Assembly: GCA_029287755.1 (NCBI GenBank)
Contig: JARFQM010000019.1
Location: 1 to 9,250, forward strand
Direction of reading: 5' to 3'
DNA: 9,250 nucleotides
From: Desulfofustis sp.
GTDB lineage: Bacteria > Desulfobacterota > Desulfobulbia > Desulfobulbales > Desulfocapsaceae
In this document: positions 1-6,572 of the stretch, in pieces
Position numbering within the stretch: position 1 is the first letter of the stretch
Layout: every line of letters starts with the position of its first letter
Position numbers and translations under genes: made by a program
The notes under the pieces: generated by a model
What the model was told of the DNA's origin: nothing
The model's input: only the letters and a program-made list of their open reading frames with translations
Databases searched by the model: none

Positions 1-293
1 AAGTGGGTACGGGCCTCGACCTTCTCCTTCTCGGTCATGCGCAGGTAGGGCGGCGAGCCGAATATGGGCATCGACTCGTCCGGCATCTGTTCGGGATTTT
101 CCGGATCGAGTTCCTGCGACCAGTCGATCCGCTCCGCGGCAGTCCACTGTTTGATCTTGCCTTTTTCATTCCTGGTGACAACCACCACGTCTTCCATTTT
201 AATGAGATATTCTTCCTGCATCTTGGCAAGTTCGGCACGCAATGCAAAGGCCGATTCCTTATCCTTGAATTCAATGACGACGAGATCACTCAT
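1..293 (-). CDS. DUF1269-like N-terminus fused to a diiron-oxygenase-like segment (partial, cut by left edge)
   Basis: The gene begins with ATG at 293-291, preceded by a strong ribosome site (AGGAGG about 8 bases upstream), and reads open for 97 codons to the window edge. Residues 1-48 (start MSDLVVIEF, then a helix with ALRAELAKMQEEYL, then DVVVVTRNEKGKIK) match the opening of DUF1269 membrane proteins as I know them. In that family a histidine- and glycine-rich membrane segment should follow, and it is absent here. From about residue 49 the chain turns polar, with IDWSQELDP, then IFGSPPYLRMTEKEKVEA. This resembles the N-terminus of AurF-like ferritin-type diiron oxygenases (p-aminobenzoate N-oxygenase family), but the iron ligands would lie outside the window. 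The start is secure, the DUF1269 match is fairly sure, and the oxygenase assignment is tentative. The product could be a true fusion, a recombined gene or an assembly chimera. Confidence 0.7.
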   Translation of the reverse strand, partial: MSDLVVIEFKDKESAFALRAELAKMQEEYLIKMEDVVVVTRNEKGKIKQWTAAERIDWSQELDPENPEQMPDESMPIFGSPPYLRMTEKEKVEARTH

Positions 294-298
294 AACCC

Positions 299-308
299 TT
301 CCTCCTTT
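299..308 (-). promoter_or_regulatory. Strong Shine-Dalgarno site of the left-edge gene
   Basis: On the minus strand an AAAGGAGGAAGG stretch lies just before the ATG at 293-291. It is a near-consensus ribosome site and fixes the start of the DUF1269-like gene. Confidence 0.7.
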
Positions 309-458
309 TCATTTTAATTATTGATGCCGTTTACGGATGAATCGCTCCCCCCTTTTTTTGAGGCAGCTTCGGTTTATGCTCTCAACGGTCTTGCCCTGCC
401 AGAGCGCCGCTGCGAATCATCGATGTCATGGAGTCTCTTCATGCCCTATCGCAGTTGC

Positions 459-472
459 TTGATTTAGACCAA
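459..472. promoter_or_regulatory. FNR/ANR-like binding box
   Basis: TTGATTTAGACCAA matches the FNR/ANR/DNR consensus TTGAT-N4-ATCAA at 9 of 10 defined positions (ACCAA instead of ATCAA). It lies about 165 bases upstream of the DUF1269-like start, farther than a typical activation site, so it would need a distal promoter. The match is seen directly; function is inferred. Confidence 0.4.
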
Positions 473-697
473 AAAATTTGCGCGATTGGCATCGAATCGG
501 AGCTTTTCAGGCAAAGGATCACTTATCTTTCCATCAACAGAAAAATTTTAAGAAAATTCGAATAAACGCTGACAATATCCTGTGATCCGTGAGCAGGGTT
601 TTGACCAATACAACGGTCCCCGAGACTGCAGAGACGTGGACACACTGATCGGTCGATGGGTTCAACGATAACGGCCTTTTTAGCAGATAGCTGCCTA

Positions 698-1609
698 TTA
701 ACGCCTGCCCTTGGGAAAAAGGAACTGAATCGACAGACGAACCGACCAGTCCGGACCGATATCATCCGGTTTCTCCACATTGATGTATCCCTGCAGGGAG
801 GCGTTTATTGGTTGCCTGCCCATTAAGAACACACGCCCAAAGCCGCCGCCGAAGGGCACGGTCCAGGTATTGTCGCTGTCTGCTTCCCAGTTGGCGGTGA
901 TTATCGGCGCACTGGTCAAATACCAGCCGTAATCCAGGTTATAGTTCACGAAATACTGCCAGGTGAAGAGATTCACGCTGTTGTCGCCGGAAAAGGACCA
1001 GACGTTGCTCAACAAAGAGCCTATTACCCAGCGTCCCGGCATGGTCAGGGCCACTGCGGATGGGCCGGCTCCCCACTCTCCCGGTCCCAGCCGGTCGTCG
1101 GTGGAGGTGGGCAGCAGCACCGCCGGGCCTGCTCCCCAGAGCCAGTCCCCCAGCCACAGGCCACGGTCCTTGGGAGAGAAGAACGCAGTGAACAGCGAGT
1201 CTCCCAGGCCGAATTCACGGTCCTGGCCGGGCCTGAAGGCAGGCTGTGAAACCACGGGCAGGATGGTCCGCGTGATCATCATCCACCTGTCGGTCAGGTG
1301 GACGGGAATGACGGGCTGGATGTTCAGGATATTCTGGGTGTCCTCCTGCGGCCCGAAGTTGAAATTAGTATTGTTCTGAAACGGCAGGCTTATCAGGTCG
1401 GCTACCGGGTTCTGCACAGCCCTGGCGAGGTCGCCCGCCGGGTCCTTGTCTTCCTTGAGGATGCCGTCGCCTGGATAGCCCCCATATCCATCAGGATACT
1501 TCTCATAGCCCGGCGCCCTGTCCGCCATTACGTCTGCCGGGGGTGCCAGTATGACAAAGAAAATCAGTAGTACGAAAAGTCTGAGTAAGATCGTCACTAT
1601 TCCCCTCAC
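698..1609 (-). CDS. Outer-membrane protein, 'neuromedin U'/transporter-like beta-barrel family
   Basis: A 303-residue secreted protein. Residues 1-29 form a signal peptide (hydrophobic stretch rich in L, I, F and V, cleavage likely after VMA). A polar Gly/Tyr/Pro/Asp-rich linker follows, then the sequence around DLARAVQNPVADLISLPFQN. From there to the end come alternating aromatic/hydrophobic strands separated by Gly/Asp turns, closing with SIQFLFPKGRR. This pattern fits outer-membrane proteins that databases often label neuromedin U or putative transporter, related in style to the MetA-pathway/phenol-degradation barrel family. The transported substrate is unknown. The longest frame starts at GTG 1609-1607, which lacks a good ribosome site. 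A second GTG at 1597-1595 has GAGGGG 4-5 bases upstream and is the better start, giving 299 residues. The gene is transcribed divergently from the META-domain gene. Family placement rests on memory of sequence style. Confidence 0.8.
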   Translation of the reverse strand: MRGIVTILLRLFVLLIFFVILAPPADVMADRAPGYEKYPDGYGGYPGDGILKEDKDPAGDLARAVQNPVADLISLPFQNNTNFNFGPQEDTQNILNIQPVIPVHLTDRWMMITRTILPVVSQPAFRPGQDREFGLGDSLFTAFFSPKDRGLWLGDWLWGAGPAVLLPTSTDDRLGPGEWGAGPSAVALTMPGRWVIGSLLSNVWSFSGDNSVNLFTWQYFVNYNLDYGWYLTSAPIITANWEADSDNTWTVPFGGGFGRVFLMGRQPINASLQGYINVEKPDDIGPDWSVRLSIQFLFPKGRR

Positions 1610-1619
1610 GCTAATAGAA

Positions 1620-1633
1620 TGAAAGCGCTTTCA
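1620..1633. promoter_or_regulatory. Perfect 14-bp palindrome, LacI/GalR/CcpA-type operator
   Basis: TGAAAGCGCTTTCA is its own reverse complement and fits the catabolite-responsive element consensus TGWAANCGNTNWCA at every defined position. It sits 10 bases upstream of the first GTG of the outer-membrane gene, just downstream of its likely -10 box, where a LacI-family regulator would act as a repressor. The palindrome is certain; the regulator is inferred and none is encoded in the window. Confidence 0.6.
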
Positions 1634-1643
1634 CCAGAAGATG

Positions 1644-1670
1644 TTTATACTACGCAGGTAAAATAATCAA
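1644..1670 (-). promoter_or_regulatory. Candidate sigma70 promoter of the outer-membrane gene
   Basis: On the minus strand a TTGATT (-35, 1670-1665) and a TATAAA (-10, 1649-1644) are separated by 15 bases, shorter than the ideal 17. The expected transcript start would fall just before the 1620-1633 palindrome, so an occupied operator would block the promoter. Confidence 0.35.
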
Positions 1671-1833
1671 CCACAATGTGCTTACAGCAGATCAGCTCAA
1701 AGCAAAATTATAAGGTTGAGATGCACCTTCTTTTACCCAATTGATATTACTGCAAATATTAAAAAATTCACGATATCGATAAGCAAATTGGAAAGACTGG
1801 GGTCGTAGGCTGGCCACATCAGGGGTATACGAT

Positions 1834-2607
1834 ATGAAAAAAGTTTTCTGGCCGCTGGTATTCGCTTTCCTGGGTGTGTCAGTCACCGCATCCATCGCCC
1901 AGGAGCCGGCTGCGGCCCTCCTGGAAAATACGGCATGGCGGGCAACCGGTTTACCGGGCCAGGCGTTGCCGGCCGATTTGGGCAGTGAGGCGATCACAGT
2001 TCGCTTCGAAGCCGGCCGGGTGCACGGTTTTTCCGGCTGCAACCAATTCAGCGGATCGTACTCCTTGGAAGGTGGGAAGCTCGTAATCGGAAGCCTGGGC
2101 GGCACCATGATGGCCTGTCCGGAGCCGGCGATGACGGTTGAGAAACATTTTCTGAGCTCATTTTCGGGGGCTCTGCATGTCTCAGTGGCCGAAAATGAGC
2201 TGACCCTGACACCGGAACACGGGCAAGACCCGCTTCGCTTCAAGAAAGAGGCGCCGCCGCGACTGGAAGGCGGTCAGTGGGAGGTAACCGGCTATAATAA
2301 CGGGCGGCAGGCGGTGGTCAGCCCAATGGCCAACAGCAGCCTCACCCTGATGTTCCAGGATGGGCAGGTCTCCGGCAGCAGCGGCTGCAACAGCTTTCAC
2401 GGCTCGTTCACCGCCGTAGGAGAGGCGCTGACGATCCACCCGCTGGCAACCACCCGCAAGGCCTGTGAAGGCGTCCTGATGGCCCAGGAGCGGGAGTTCC
2501 TCACGGCGTTGCAAAGTAGTGCGACCTGGAAAATCACCCGGGGAATGCTGAATCTGCATCGGGCCGATGGTGAGAGGGTGCTGACGGCCAGCGAGTCGGG
2601 CACGTAG
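1834..2607 (+). CDS. Secreted tandem META-domain protein (HslJ-like, DUF306)
   Basis: A 257-residue protein with a signal peptide at residues 1-22 (MKKVFWPLVF..., cleavage likely after SIA). Two META domains follow. The first, about residues 28-135, opens LLENTAWRATG and carries SGCNQFSGSY (C69) and MMACP (C95). The second, about 143-250, opens LEGGQWEVTGY and carries SGCNSFHGSF (C185) and TRKACEG (C211). Each domain has the family's usual opening strand with a conserved Trp, the GCNxFxG turn and the later cysteine. The 26-residue Cys-Cys spacing is identical in both copies, which suggests a disulfide in each. E. coli HslJ has a single such domain and is linked to heat response and novobiocin resistance; the biochemical role of the family is not known. 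The start ATG has AGGGG 8 bases upstream. No lipobox cysteine is seen, so the product is probably periplasmic. Confidence 0.88.
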   Translation: MKKVFWPLVFAFLGVSVTASIAQEPAAALLENTAWRATGLPGQALPADLGSEAITVRFEAGRVHGFSGCNQFSGSYSLEGGKLVIGSLGGTMMACPEPAMTVEKHFLSSFSGALHVSVAENELTLTPEHGQDPLRFKKEAPPRLEGGQWEVTGYNNGRQAVVSPMANSSLTLMFQDGQVSGSSGCNSFHGSFTAVGEALTIHPLATTRKACEGVLMAQEREFLTALQSSATWKITRGMLNLHRADGERVLTASESGT

Positions 2608-2681
2608 GGTCCAATCCGCTTTCATAACAATTCAGTTGTGCTCTTATGCCGGGCTGCCCTCCCGCATATGGGGACAAAAAC

Positions 2682-2722
2682 ACCGCGCTTGATACCATAA
2701 TTCCACGCTCGGTTTTTTTTTT
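2682..2722 (+). terminator. Possible rho-independent terminator after the META-domain gene
   Basis: ACCGCGC (2682-2688) can pair with GCTCGGT (2707-2713) with one mismatch across an 18-base loop, and a run of ten T (2713-2722) follows at once. The T tract is strong but the stem is imperfect and the loop long. Confidence 0.4.
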
Positions 2723-2738
2723 GCTTTTTGTGACATCA

Positions 2739-2757
2739 GGACTTATTCAATAAGCCC
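2739..2757. promoter_or_regulatory. 19-bp dyad upstream of the alkylsulfatase
   Basis: GGACTTATTCAATAAGCCC is symmetric about a central C: eight of nine arm positions pair (CTTATT/AATAAG plus GG/CC). It lies 68 bases before the sulfatase ATG, in the expected promoter region, and looks like an operator for a dimeric regulator. No regulator gene is next to it. Confidence 0.45.
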
Positions 2758-2765
2758 AACAGCAA

Positions 2766-2786
2766 AAGGAGTATTCATCACTCCTT
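2766..2786. promoter_or_regulatory. Inverted repeat in the alkylsulfatase leader
   Basis: Perfect 7-base arms AAGGAGT and ACTCCTT flank a 7-base spacer, starting 9 bases after the 19-bp dyad. The left arm contains an AAGGAG ribosome-site-like sequence that would be sequestered in RNA, but the actual sulfatase start uses a separate AGAGGA at 2812-2817. It could be a second operator or an RNA hairpin. Confidence 0.4.
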
Positions 2787-2824
2787 CCATTAAACAAAGA
2801 TTTTCCAGACAAGAGGACACGACT

Positions 2825-4954
2825 ATGAGATTCAGTGACACGCACTCCATCTTGCGCCTGCGGTTCGCCTTTCTGGCGGGTGCTTTCGGCCTTGCGGCCA
2901 CAGTTGCGGCACCGGGCTTTGCCGCTTCCGGCAACGAGGCAGGAACCAAGGCAGAACCGGCCGTTTTCGAGCACTTCGATCCCCTGGGTAAAGAGCCTTC
3001 CAGCTTCACCATTGAGTTGCGCGACGGTCTCAAGGCCATGCTGCCTTTCGATGATCAGCGGGACTTCGAAGAAGCCAAGAAGGGCTTCATCGCCGAGCCG
3101 CCCTTCAGAAAGATCATGGCTGATGCCGGCCATGTGGCCTGGGACATGGAGAGCTACGACTGGCTGCTGACGGGCAAGGATTTCGCCAGCATCAACCCCT
3201 CGCTGCAGCGGCAGGCGGTGCTCAACATGGCCTACGGGTTGTACGAAGTTCTGCCTGACCGCATCTACCAGGTGCGCGGCTTCGACCTCGCCAACATCAC
3301 CTTCATCAAGGGTGACACCGGCTGGATCATTTTCGATCCGCTGACGGCGCAGGAGACCGCCCGGGCGGCACTGAAATTCATCAACGAAGAGCTCGGCGAA
3401 CGACCGGTGGTGGGCGTCGTCTATTCCCACTCCCATGTCGACCACTGGGCTGGCGTGCGCGGGGTGGTGGACGAGGCCGATGTGGCCGGCGGCAAGGTGA
3501 TGATCATCGCCCCGGAGGGCTTTCTCAACGCGGCGGTCTCGGAAAATGTATTTGCCGGCAACGCCATGTCCCGGCGCTCACAGTGGCAGTATTCCGTGCT
3601 TCTGGATCGCCATCCCCATGGCCATGTCGACCAGGCGATCGGCAAGAACGCCGCCCGAGGCAACGTCGGACTCATCCAGCCGAACCGGCTGATCAGCAAA
3701 GACTTCGAGGAGATCACCCTGGACGGCGTACAGATGGTGTTCCAGAACACCCCGGACACCGAGGCGCCGGTGGAAATGCACACCTACTTCCCGCAGTATA
3801 AGGCCCTCTGGCTCGCGGAGAACTGCACCGGCACGATTCACAATGTCTACACCATTCGCGGCGCCGCCGTGCGCAACGCCCTCAACTGGTCCAAAGAGCT
3901 TAACGTCGCCCTCTACGAGTTCGGCCAGGAGGCCGAAGTGCTGTTCAACTCGCACAGCTGGCCCCGTTGGGGCAATGAACGTATCCAGGAGGTCATACGC
4001 ACCCAGCGGGACGCCTATGCCAACCTGAACAACCAGTCGCTGCACTACGCGAATCGGGGCGTCACCATCAACGAGATCCACAACGTCTACGAGGTTCCCA
4101 AGAGCCTTCAGCAGCAGTGGGCGGCCCGCAGCTACCACGGTGACGTGCGCAACAACGTCCGCGGCGTGCTCAACCGCTTCCTGGGCCATTTCGACATGAA
4201 CCCGACCAACCTGGTCCCGCTGTCGCCGTCCGACTCGGCCCCGCTCTACGTCGAGATGATGGGCGGATCAGCCAATATCCTTGCCAAGGGTGAGGAGCTG
4301 ATCGAGCAGGGTAAGTACCTGCACGCAACCGAGATCCTCAACCGGCTGGTGTTTGCGGAGCCCCAGAATCAGGCCGCGCGCCGACTGCTCGCCGATGCCT
4401 TCGAGCAGCTCGGCTACCAGAGCGAGAGTTCCAGCACCCGCAACGCCTTCCTGCAGGGCGCCTACGAACTCCGTCACGGCCTGCCCGGCGGGGTGCCGGC
4501 GCAGTCGTCGGGACCGGACGTGGTGCGCGCGATGTCGACCGAGCAGTGGCTCGACTTCATCGGCATCAGCATCGACCCGAAGCGAGCCGATGGTATGCAA
4601 TTCACGATCAACCTGGTGACGCCCGACAACGGCGAGCGTTACGCCATCGAGATGAGCAACGCCACGCTGACGAACATCAAGGGCTTCCAGATACAGAATC
4701 CGGACCTGACGATTACGGTAAACCGCGCCGATCTCAACCAGGTGATGATGGGCCGCTCGTCGTTCGACGACCTGATCACGGCTGGAAAGGCCACGTTCGA
4801 GGGTGACCGGTCGGGCTTCGACCAATTGCGCTCCACCCTGGTGTTGTTCACGCCCGACTTCGAGATCATGCCCGGCACGGCGGCGAAGTCACCCGCGGAA
4901 GCGCCGAAACCGTTCGAGATCACCGGTCTCTCTGATCCTTTGATCGGCGACTGA
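2825..4954 (+). CDS. Class III alkyl/aryl sulfatase, SdsA1-like, metallo-beta-lactamase fold
   Basis: Hydrolyses alkyl sulfates such as dodecyl sulfate to alcohol and sulfate by a two-zinc mechanism. The 709-residue chain starts with an export signal (residues 1-36, LRLRFAFLAGAFGLAATVAA, Ala-rich end). The metallo-beta-lactamase domain spans about residues 110-400. Its metal set is complete: H202, H204, D206 and H207 in SHSHVDHWAG, E313 in DTEAPVEMH, E332 in LWLAENCTG and H377 in FNSHSWPRWG. All are offset by 33 from the Pseudomonas aeruginosa SdsA1 ligands as I recall them. A helical dimerisation domain (about 430-560) and a C-terminal SCP2-like domain (about 575-690, ending near FTPDFEIMPG) follow, as in SdsA1. 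The family length is about 660; the surplus here is mostly N-terminal. AGAGGA lies 7 bases before the ATG. The gene appears intact and monocistronic. Secretion to the periplasm is inferred. Confidence 0.95.
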   Translation: MRFSDTHSILRLRFAFLAGAFGLAATVAAPGFAASGNEAGTKAEPAVFEHFDPLGKEPSSFTIELRDGLKAMLPFDDQRDFEEAKKGFIAEPPFRKIMADAGHVAWDMESYDWLLTGKDFASINPSLQRQAVLNMAYGLYEVLPDRIYQVRGFDLANITFIKGDTGWIIFDPLTAQETARAALKFINEELGERPVVGVVYSHSHVDHWAGVRGVVDEADVAGGKVMIIAPEGFLNAAVSENVFAGNAMSRRSQWQYSVLLDRHPHGHVDQAIGKNAARGNVGLIQPNRLISKDFEEITLDGVQMVFQNTPDTEAPVEMHTYFPQYKALWLAENCTGTIHNVYTIRGAAVRNALNWSKELNVALYEFGQEAEVLFNSHSWPRWGNERIQEVIRTQRDAYANLNNQSLHYANRGVTINEIHNVYEVPKSLQQQWAARSYHGDVRNNVRGVLNRFLGHFDMNPTNLVPLSPSDSAPLYVEMMGGSANILAKGEELIEQGKYLHATEILNRLVFAEPQNQAARRLLADAFEQLGYQSESSSTRNAFLQGAYELRHGLPGGVPAQSSGPDVVRAMSTEQWLDFIGISIDPKRADGMQFTINLVTPDNGERYAIEMSNATLTNIKGFQIQNPDLTITVNRADLNQVMMGRSSFDDLITAGKATFEGDRSGFDQLRSTLVLFTPDFEIMPGTAAKSPAEAPKPFEITGLSDPLIGD

Positions 4955-5051
4955 TGCAGCTCCAAGGCTCTGGCGGGACCGTCCAGCTTCATGCCCGCCA
5001 AGGAACCGCCAGATCCACGGCACCTGTCCGCCCCGCCGGGCCTGTACGGAG
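4955..5051. other. Very GC-rich spacer between the alkylsulfatase and arcD
   Basis: A hand count gives 87 G+C in the 120 bases 4981-5100, far above the arcD body (28 of 60 in 5521-5580). A perfect 7-bp inverted repeat (TGGCGGG 4971-4977, CCCGCCA 4994-5000) is present but has no T tail. I see no promoter-like -10/-35 pair for arcDA. A short frame from the ATG overlapping the sulfatase stop (4954) ends at 5106 and looks non-coding. Confidence 0.5.
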
Positions 5052-6572
5052 TTGCCCGGCCCGACGCATGAGCGTGCCCAGCTGCCGAGGCGCGATCGCG
5101 ACCTGAGGGGCGCCGGCGTATTCTCCTTGCCGCATCGCTTCGCGGCCTCGGCGGGTGTGCTGGGGACCCTGATCGCCTGGGTGGTCGCTGGGTTCGGCAT
5201 GTTCATGCTCGCCCTGGTTTTTCAGAACCTGGCCAACCGCAAACCAGACATCGATGCCGGTGTTTTCGCCTATGCAAAAGAGGGTTTTGGGGATTTTCCC
5301 GGCTTTTTATCGGCCTATGGGTACTGGGCGAGCGCCTGCGTGGGCAACGTTTTTTACTGGGTGCTGATAAAAGCGACCCTGAGCGCCGTCTTTCCTGCCT
5401 TCGGCGACGGCAACACGGTCCTGGCCGTGGCTGTTTCATCAGTCATGATCTGGGGGTTTTATTTCATGGTGCAGCGGGGTGTGAAGGAGGCGGCTTCGAT
5501 CAACAAAATTGTCACCATTGCCAAACTTCTCCCTCTGCTGTTTTTTGTGGCAGTGGTCATCTTCGCTTTCAGATTGGATGTGTTCACGGCCAATTTCTGG
5601 GGCACCGACTATATATCTGCAGGAGATATCTACGAGCAGGTGAAAGCGACCATGATGGTCACGGTATTCGTCTTTATCGGTATTGAGGGTGCGAGTGTCT
5701 ATTCCCGTTATGCTAAAAACCGTGAGGATGTGGGAAAGGCTACGGTTATAGGGTTTTTAAGCGTGCTTGCGCTTTTTGCCTCCATAACCATCCTGTCTTT
5801 CGGTATCCTGCCGCGTGCAGCACTCGCCGAGCTTTCAGACCCGTCGGTGGGGTCCGTTCTGGCAGCGGTCGTCGGCGACTGGGGAGCTGTTCTGGGTGGC
5901 GCCGGATTGATCGTATCCGTTTTAGGCGCTTATCTGGCCTGGACGCTGATGTGCGCAGAAGTTCTGTTTCTGGCCGCGAAAAACAAGGATATGCCCCGGT
6001 TCCTGGCCAGGGAAAATGCCAATCAGGTTCCCTCAAATGCGCTCCTGCTGACCAGTGTCATGATCCAGATTATTCTGATCATCACGATCTTTTCAGATGA
6101 CGCCCTGACACTGGCGTTAACCTTGGCCGCGGCGCTCTCGTTGATCCCCTATCTGCTGTCAGGAGCGTATGCCCTCAAGCTGACCCTCACCAAAGAAACG
6201 TACGAAACCGATCAGCTCACTCTCAAAAAAGATCTCATAGTGGCTTCACTGGCGACGTTGTACGGTATTTTTCTGGTTTATGCGGCGGGCACCAAGCTGC
6301 TGTTGCTCTCCTGCATTATCTATTCATCCGGGATACTGTTGTACGTCATTGCCAGAAAAGAGCAAAAAATGAAACTCTTCAATATACGCGAGAAGGTGCT
6401 TCTTGTCGCGGTGGTTGCCGGAGCTATCGCAGGTATCAGTGCTTTGTTTTCAGGCACTGTGGCGTACAAGGATGATTACTCGGCGATCGGAGTTTCAGCC
6501 GAAATTGACTACATTAAGCAGATCGAAGAAGATAACATGTTCAAGTTAGAAGGGGGCTCCAATGAAAAGTGA
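5052..6572 (+). CDS. arcD: Arginine/ornithine antiporter, APC superfamily, with abnormal N-terminus
   Basis: An inner-membrane exchanger taking up arginine and releasing ornithine for the deiminase pathway. From residue 20 (GAGVFSLP, end of the TM1 substrate-binding motif) onward it reads as a normal ArcD/YjdE-type APC protein. TM2 is [18 protein letters not shown]; the family signature [20 protein letters not shown] follows; and the TM6 region has [19 protein letters not shown]. About ten further helices end near residue 465, before a polar tail. The first 19 residues are wrong for the family: they are charged and Arg-rich where a hydrophobic half-helix ending in GSMIGAG is expected. The start used is TTG 5052, with GGAG directly adjacent, which is poor. 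The C-terminus overlaps the arcA start by 11 bases, so the genes are coupled. Function is sure by family and neighbour; activity is doubtful because of the damaged TM1. The nearby phrase RGAIAT in another frame hints at a frameshift or deletion. Confidence 0.85.
   Translation: MPGPTHERAQLPRRDRDLRGAGVFSLPHRFAASAGVLGTLIAWVVAGFGMFMLALVFQNLANRKPDIDAGVFAYAKEGFGDFPGFLSAYGYWASACVGNVFYWVLIKATLSAVFPAFGDGNTVLAVAVSSVMIWGFYFMVQRGVKEAASINKIVTIAKLLPLLFFVAVVIFAFRLDVFTANFWGTDYISAGDIYEQVKATMMVTVFVFIGIEGASVYSRYAKNREDVGKATVIGFLSVLALFASITILSFGILPRAALAELSDPSVGSVLAAVVGDWGAVLGGAGLIVSVLGAYLAWTLMCAEVLFLAAKNKDMPRFLARENANQVPSNALLLTSVMIQIILIITIFSDDALTLALTLAAALSLIPYLLSGAYALKLTLTKETYETDQLTLKKDLIVASLATLYGIFLVYAAGTKLLLLSCIIYSSGILLYVIARKEQKMKLFNIREKVLLVAVVAGAIAGISALFSGTVAYKDDYSAIGVSAEIDYIKQIEEDNMFKLEGGSNEK

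Larger units (their letters stand above)
294..697. other. Gene-poor spacer of about 400 bases
   Basis: No reading frame here looks like a protein. The minus-strand frame that enters from about 780 has no family character and overlaps the end of the outer-membrane gene. The stretch would hold the promoter of the left-edge gene and the 3' end of the outer-membrane gene transcript. I see an FNR-like box at 459-472 and a short AT-rich dyad (AATTTT, 3-base gap, AAAATT) at 544-558. I find no convincing terminator for the gene ending at 698. Confidence 0.5.

Noticed and set aside
683..699. Short hairpin after the outer-membrane gene stop
   Set aside because: The stem is only four or five pairs and is followed by A residues on the coding strand, not T.
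523..780. Minus-strand 85-codon frame overlapping the end of the outer-membrane gene
   Set aside because: It shares DNA with the C-terminus of the 698-1609 gene in another frame and shows no family or balanced composition.
963..1379. Plus-strand 138-codon frame
   Set aside because: Lies wholly antisense to the outer-membrane gene; Pro/Arg/Ser-rich shadow.
1770..1781. CGATATCGAT palindromic run before the META gene as an operator
   Set aside because: Too short and AT-simple to separate from chance.
2747..3445. Minus-strand 232-codon frame
   Set aside because: Antisense to the alkylsulfatase start and leader; its length is explained by high G+C.
4971..5000. Inverted repeat TGGCGGG/CCCGCCA as a terminator of the alkylsulfatase
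   Set aside because: Followed by AAGG rather than T residues, with a 16-base loop; not a standard terminator.
4954..5106. 50-codon frame starting in the sulfatase stop (ATGA-type overlap)
   Set aside because: Arg/Pro/Ala/Ser-rich, no ribosome site of its own, no family; mentioned only because it ends in RGAIAT near the arcD junction.
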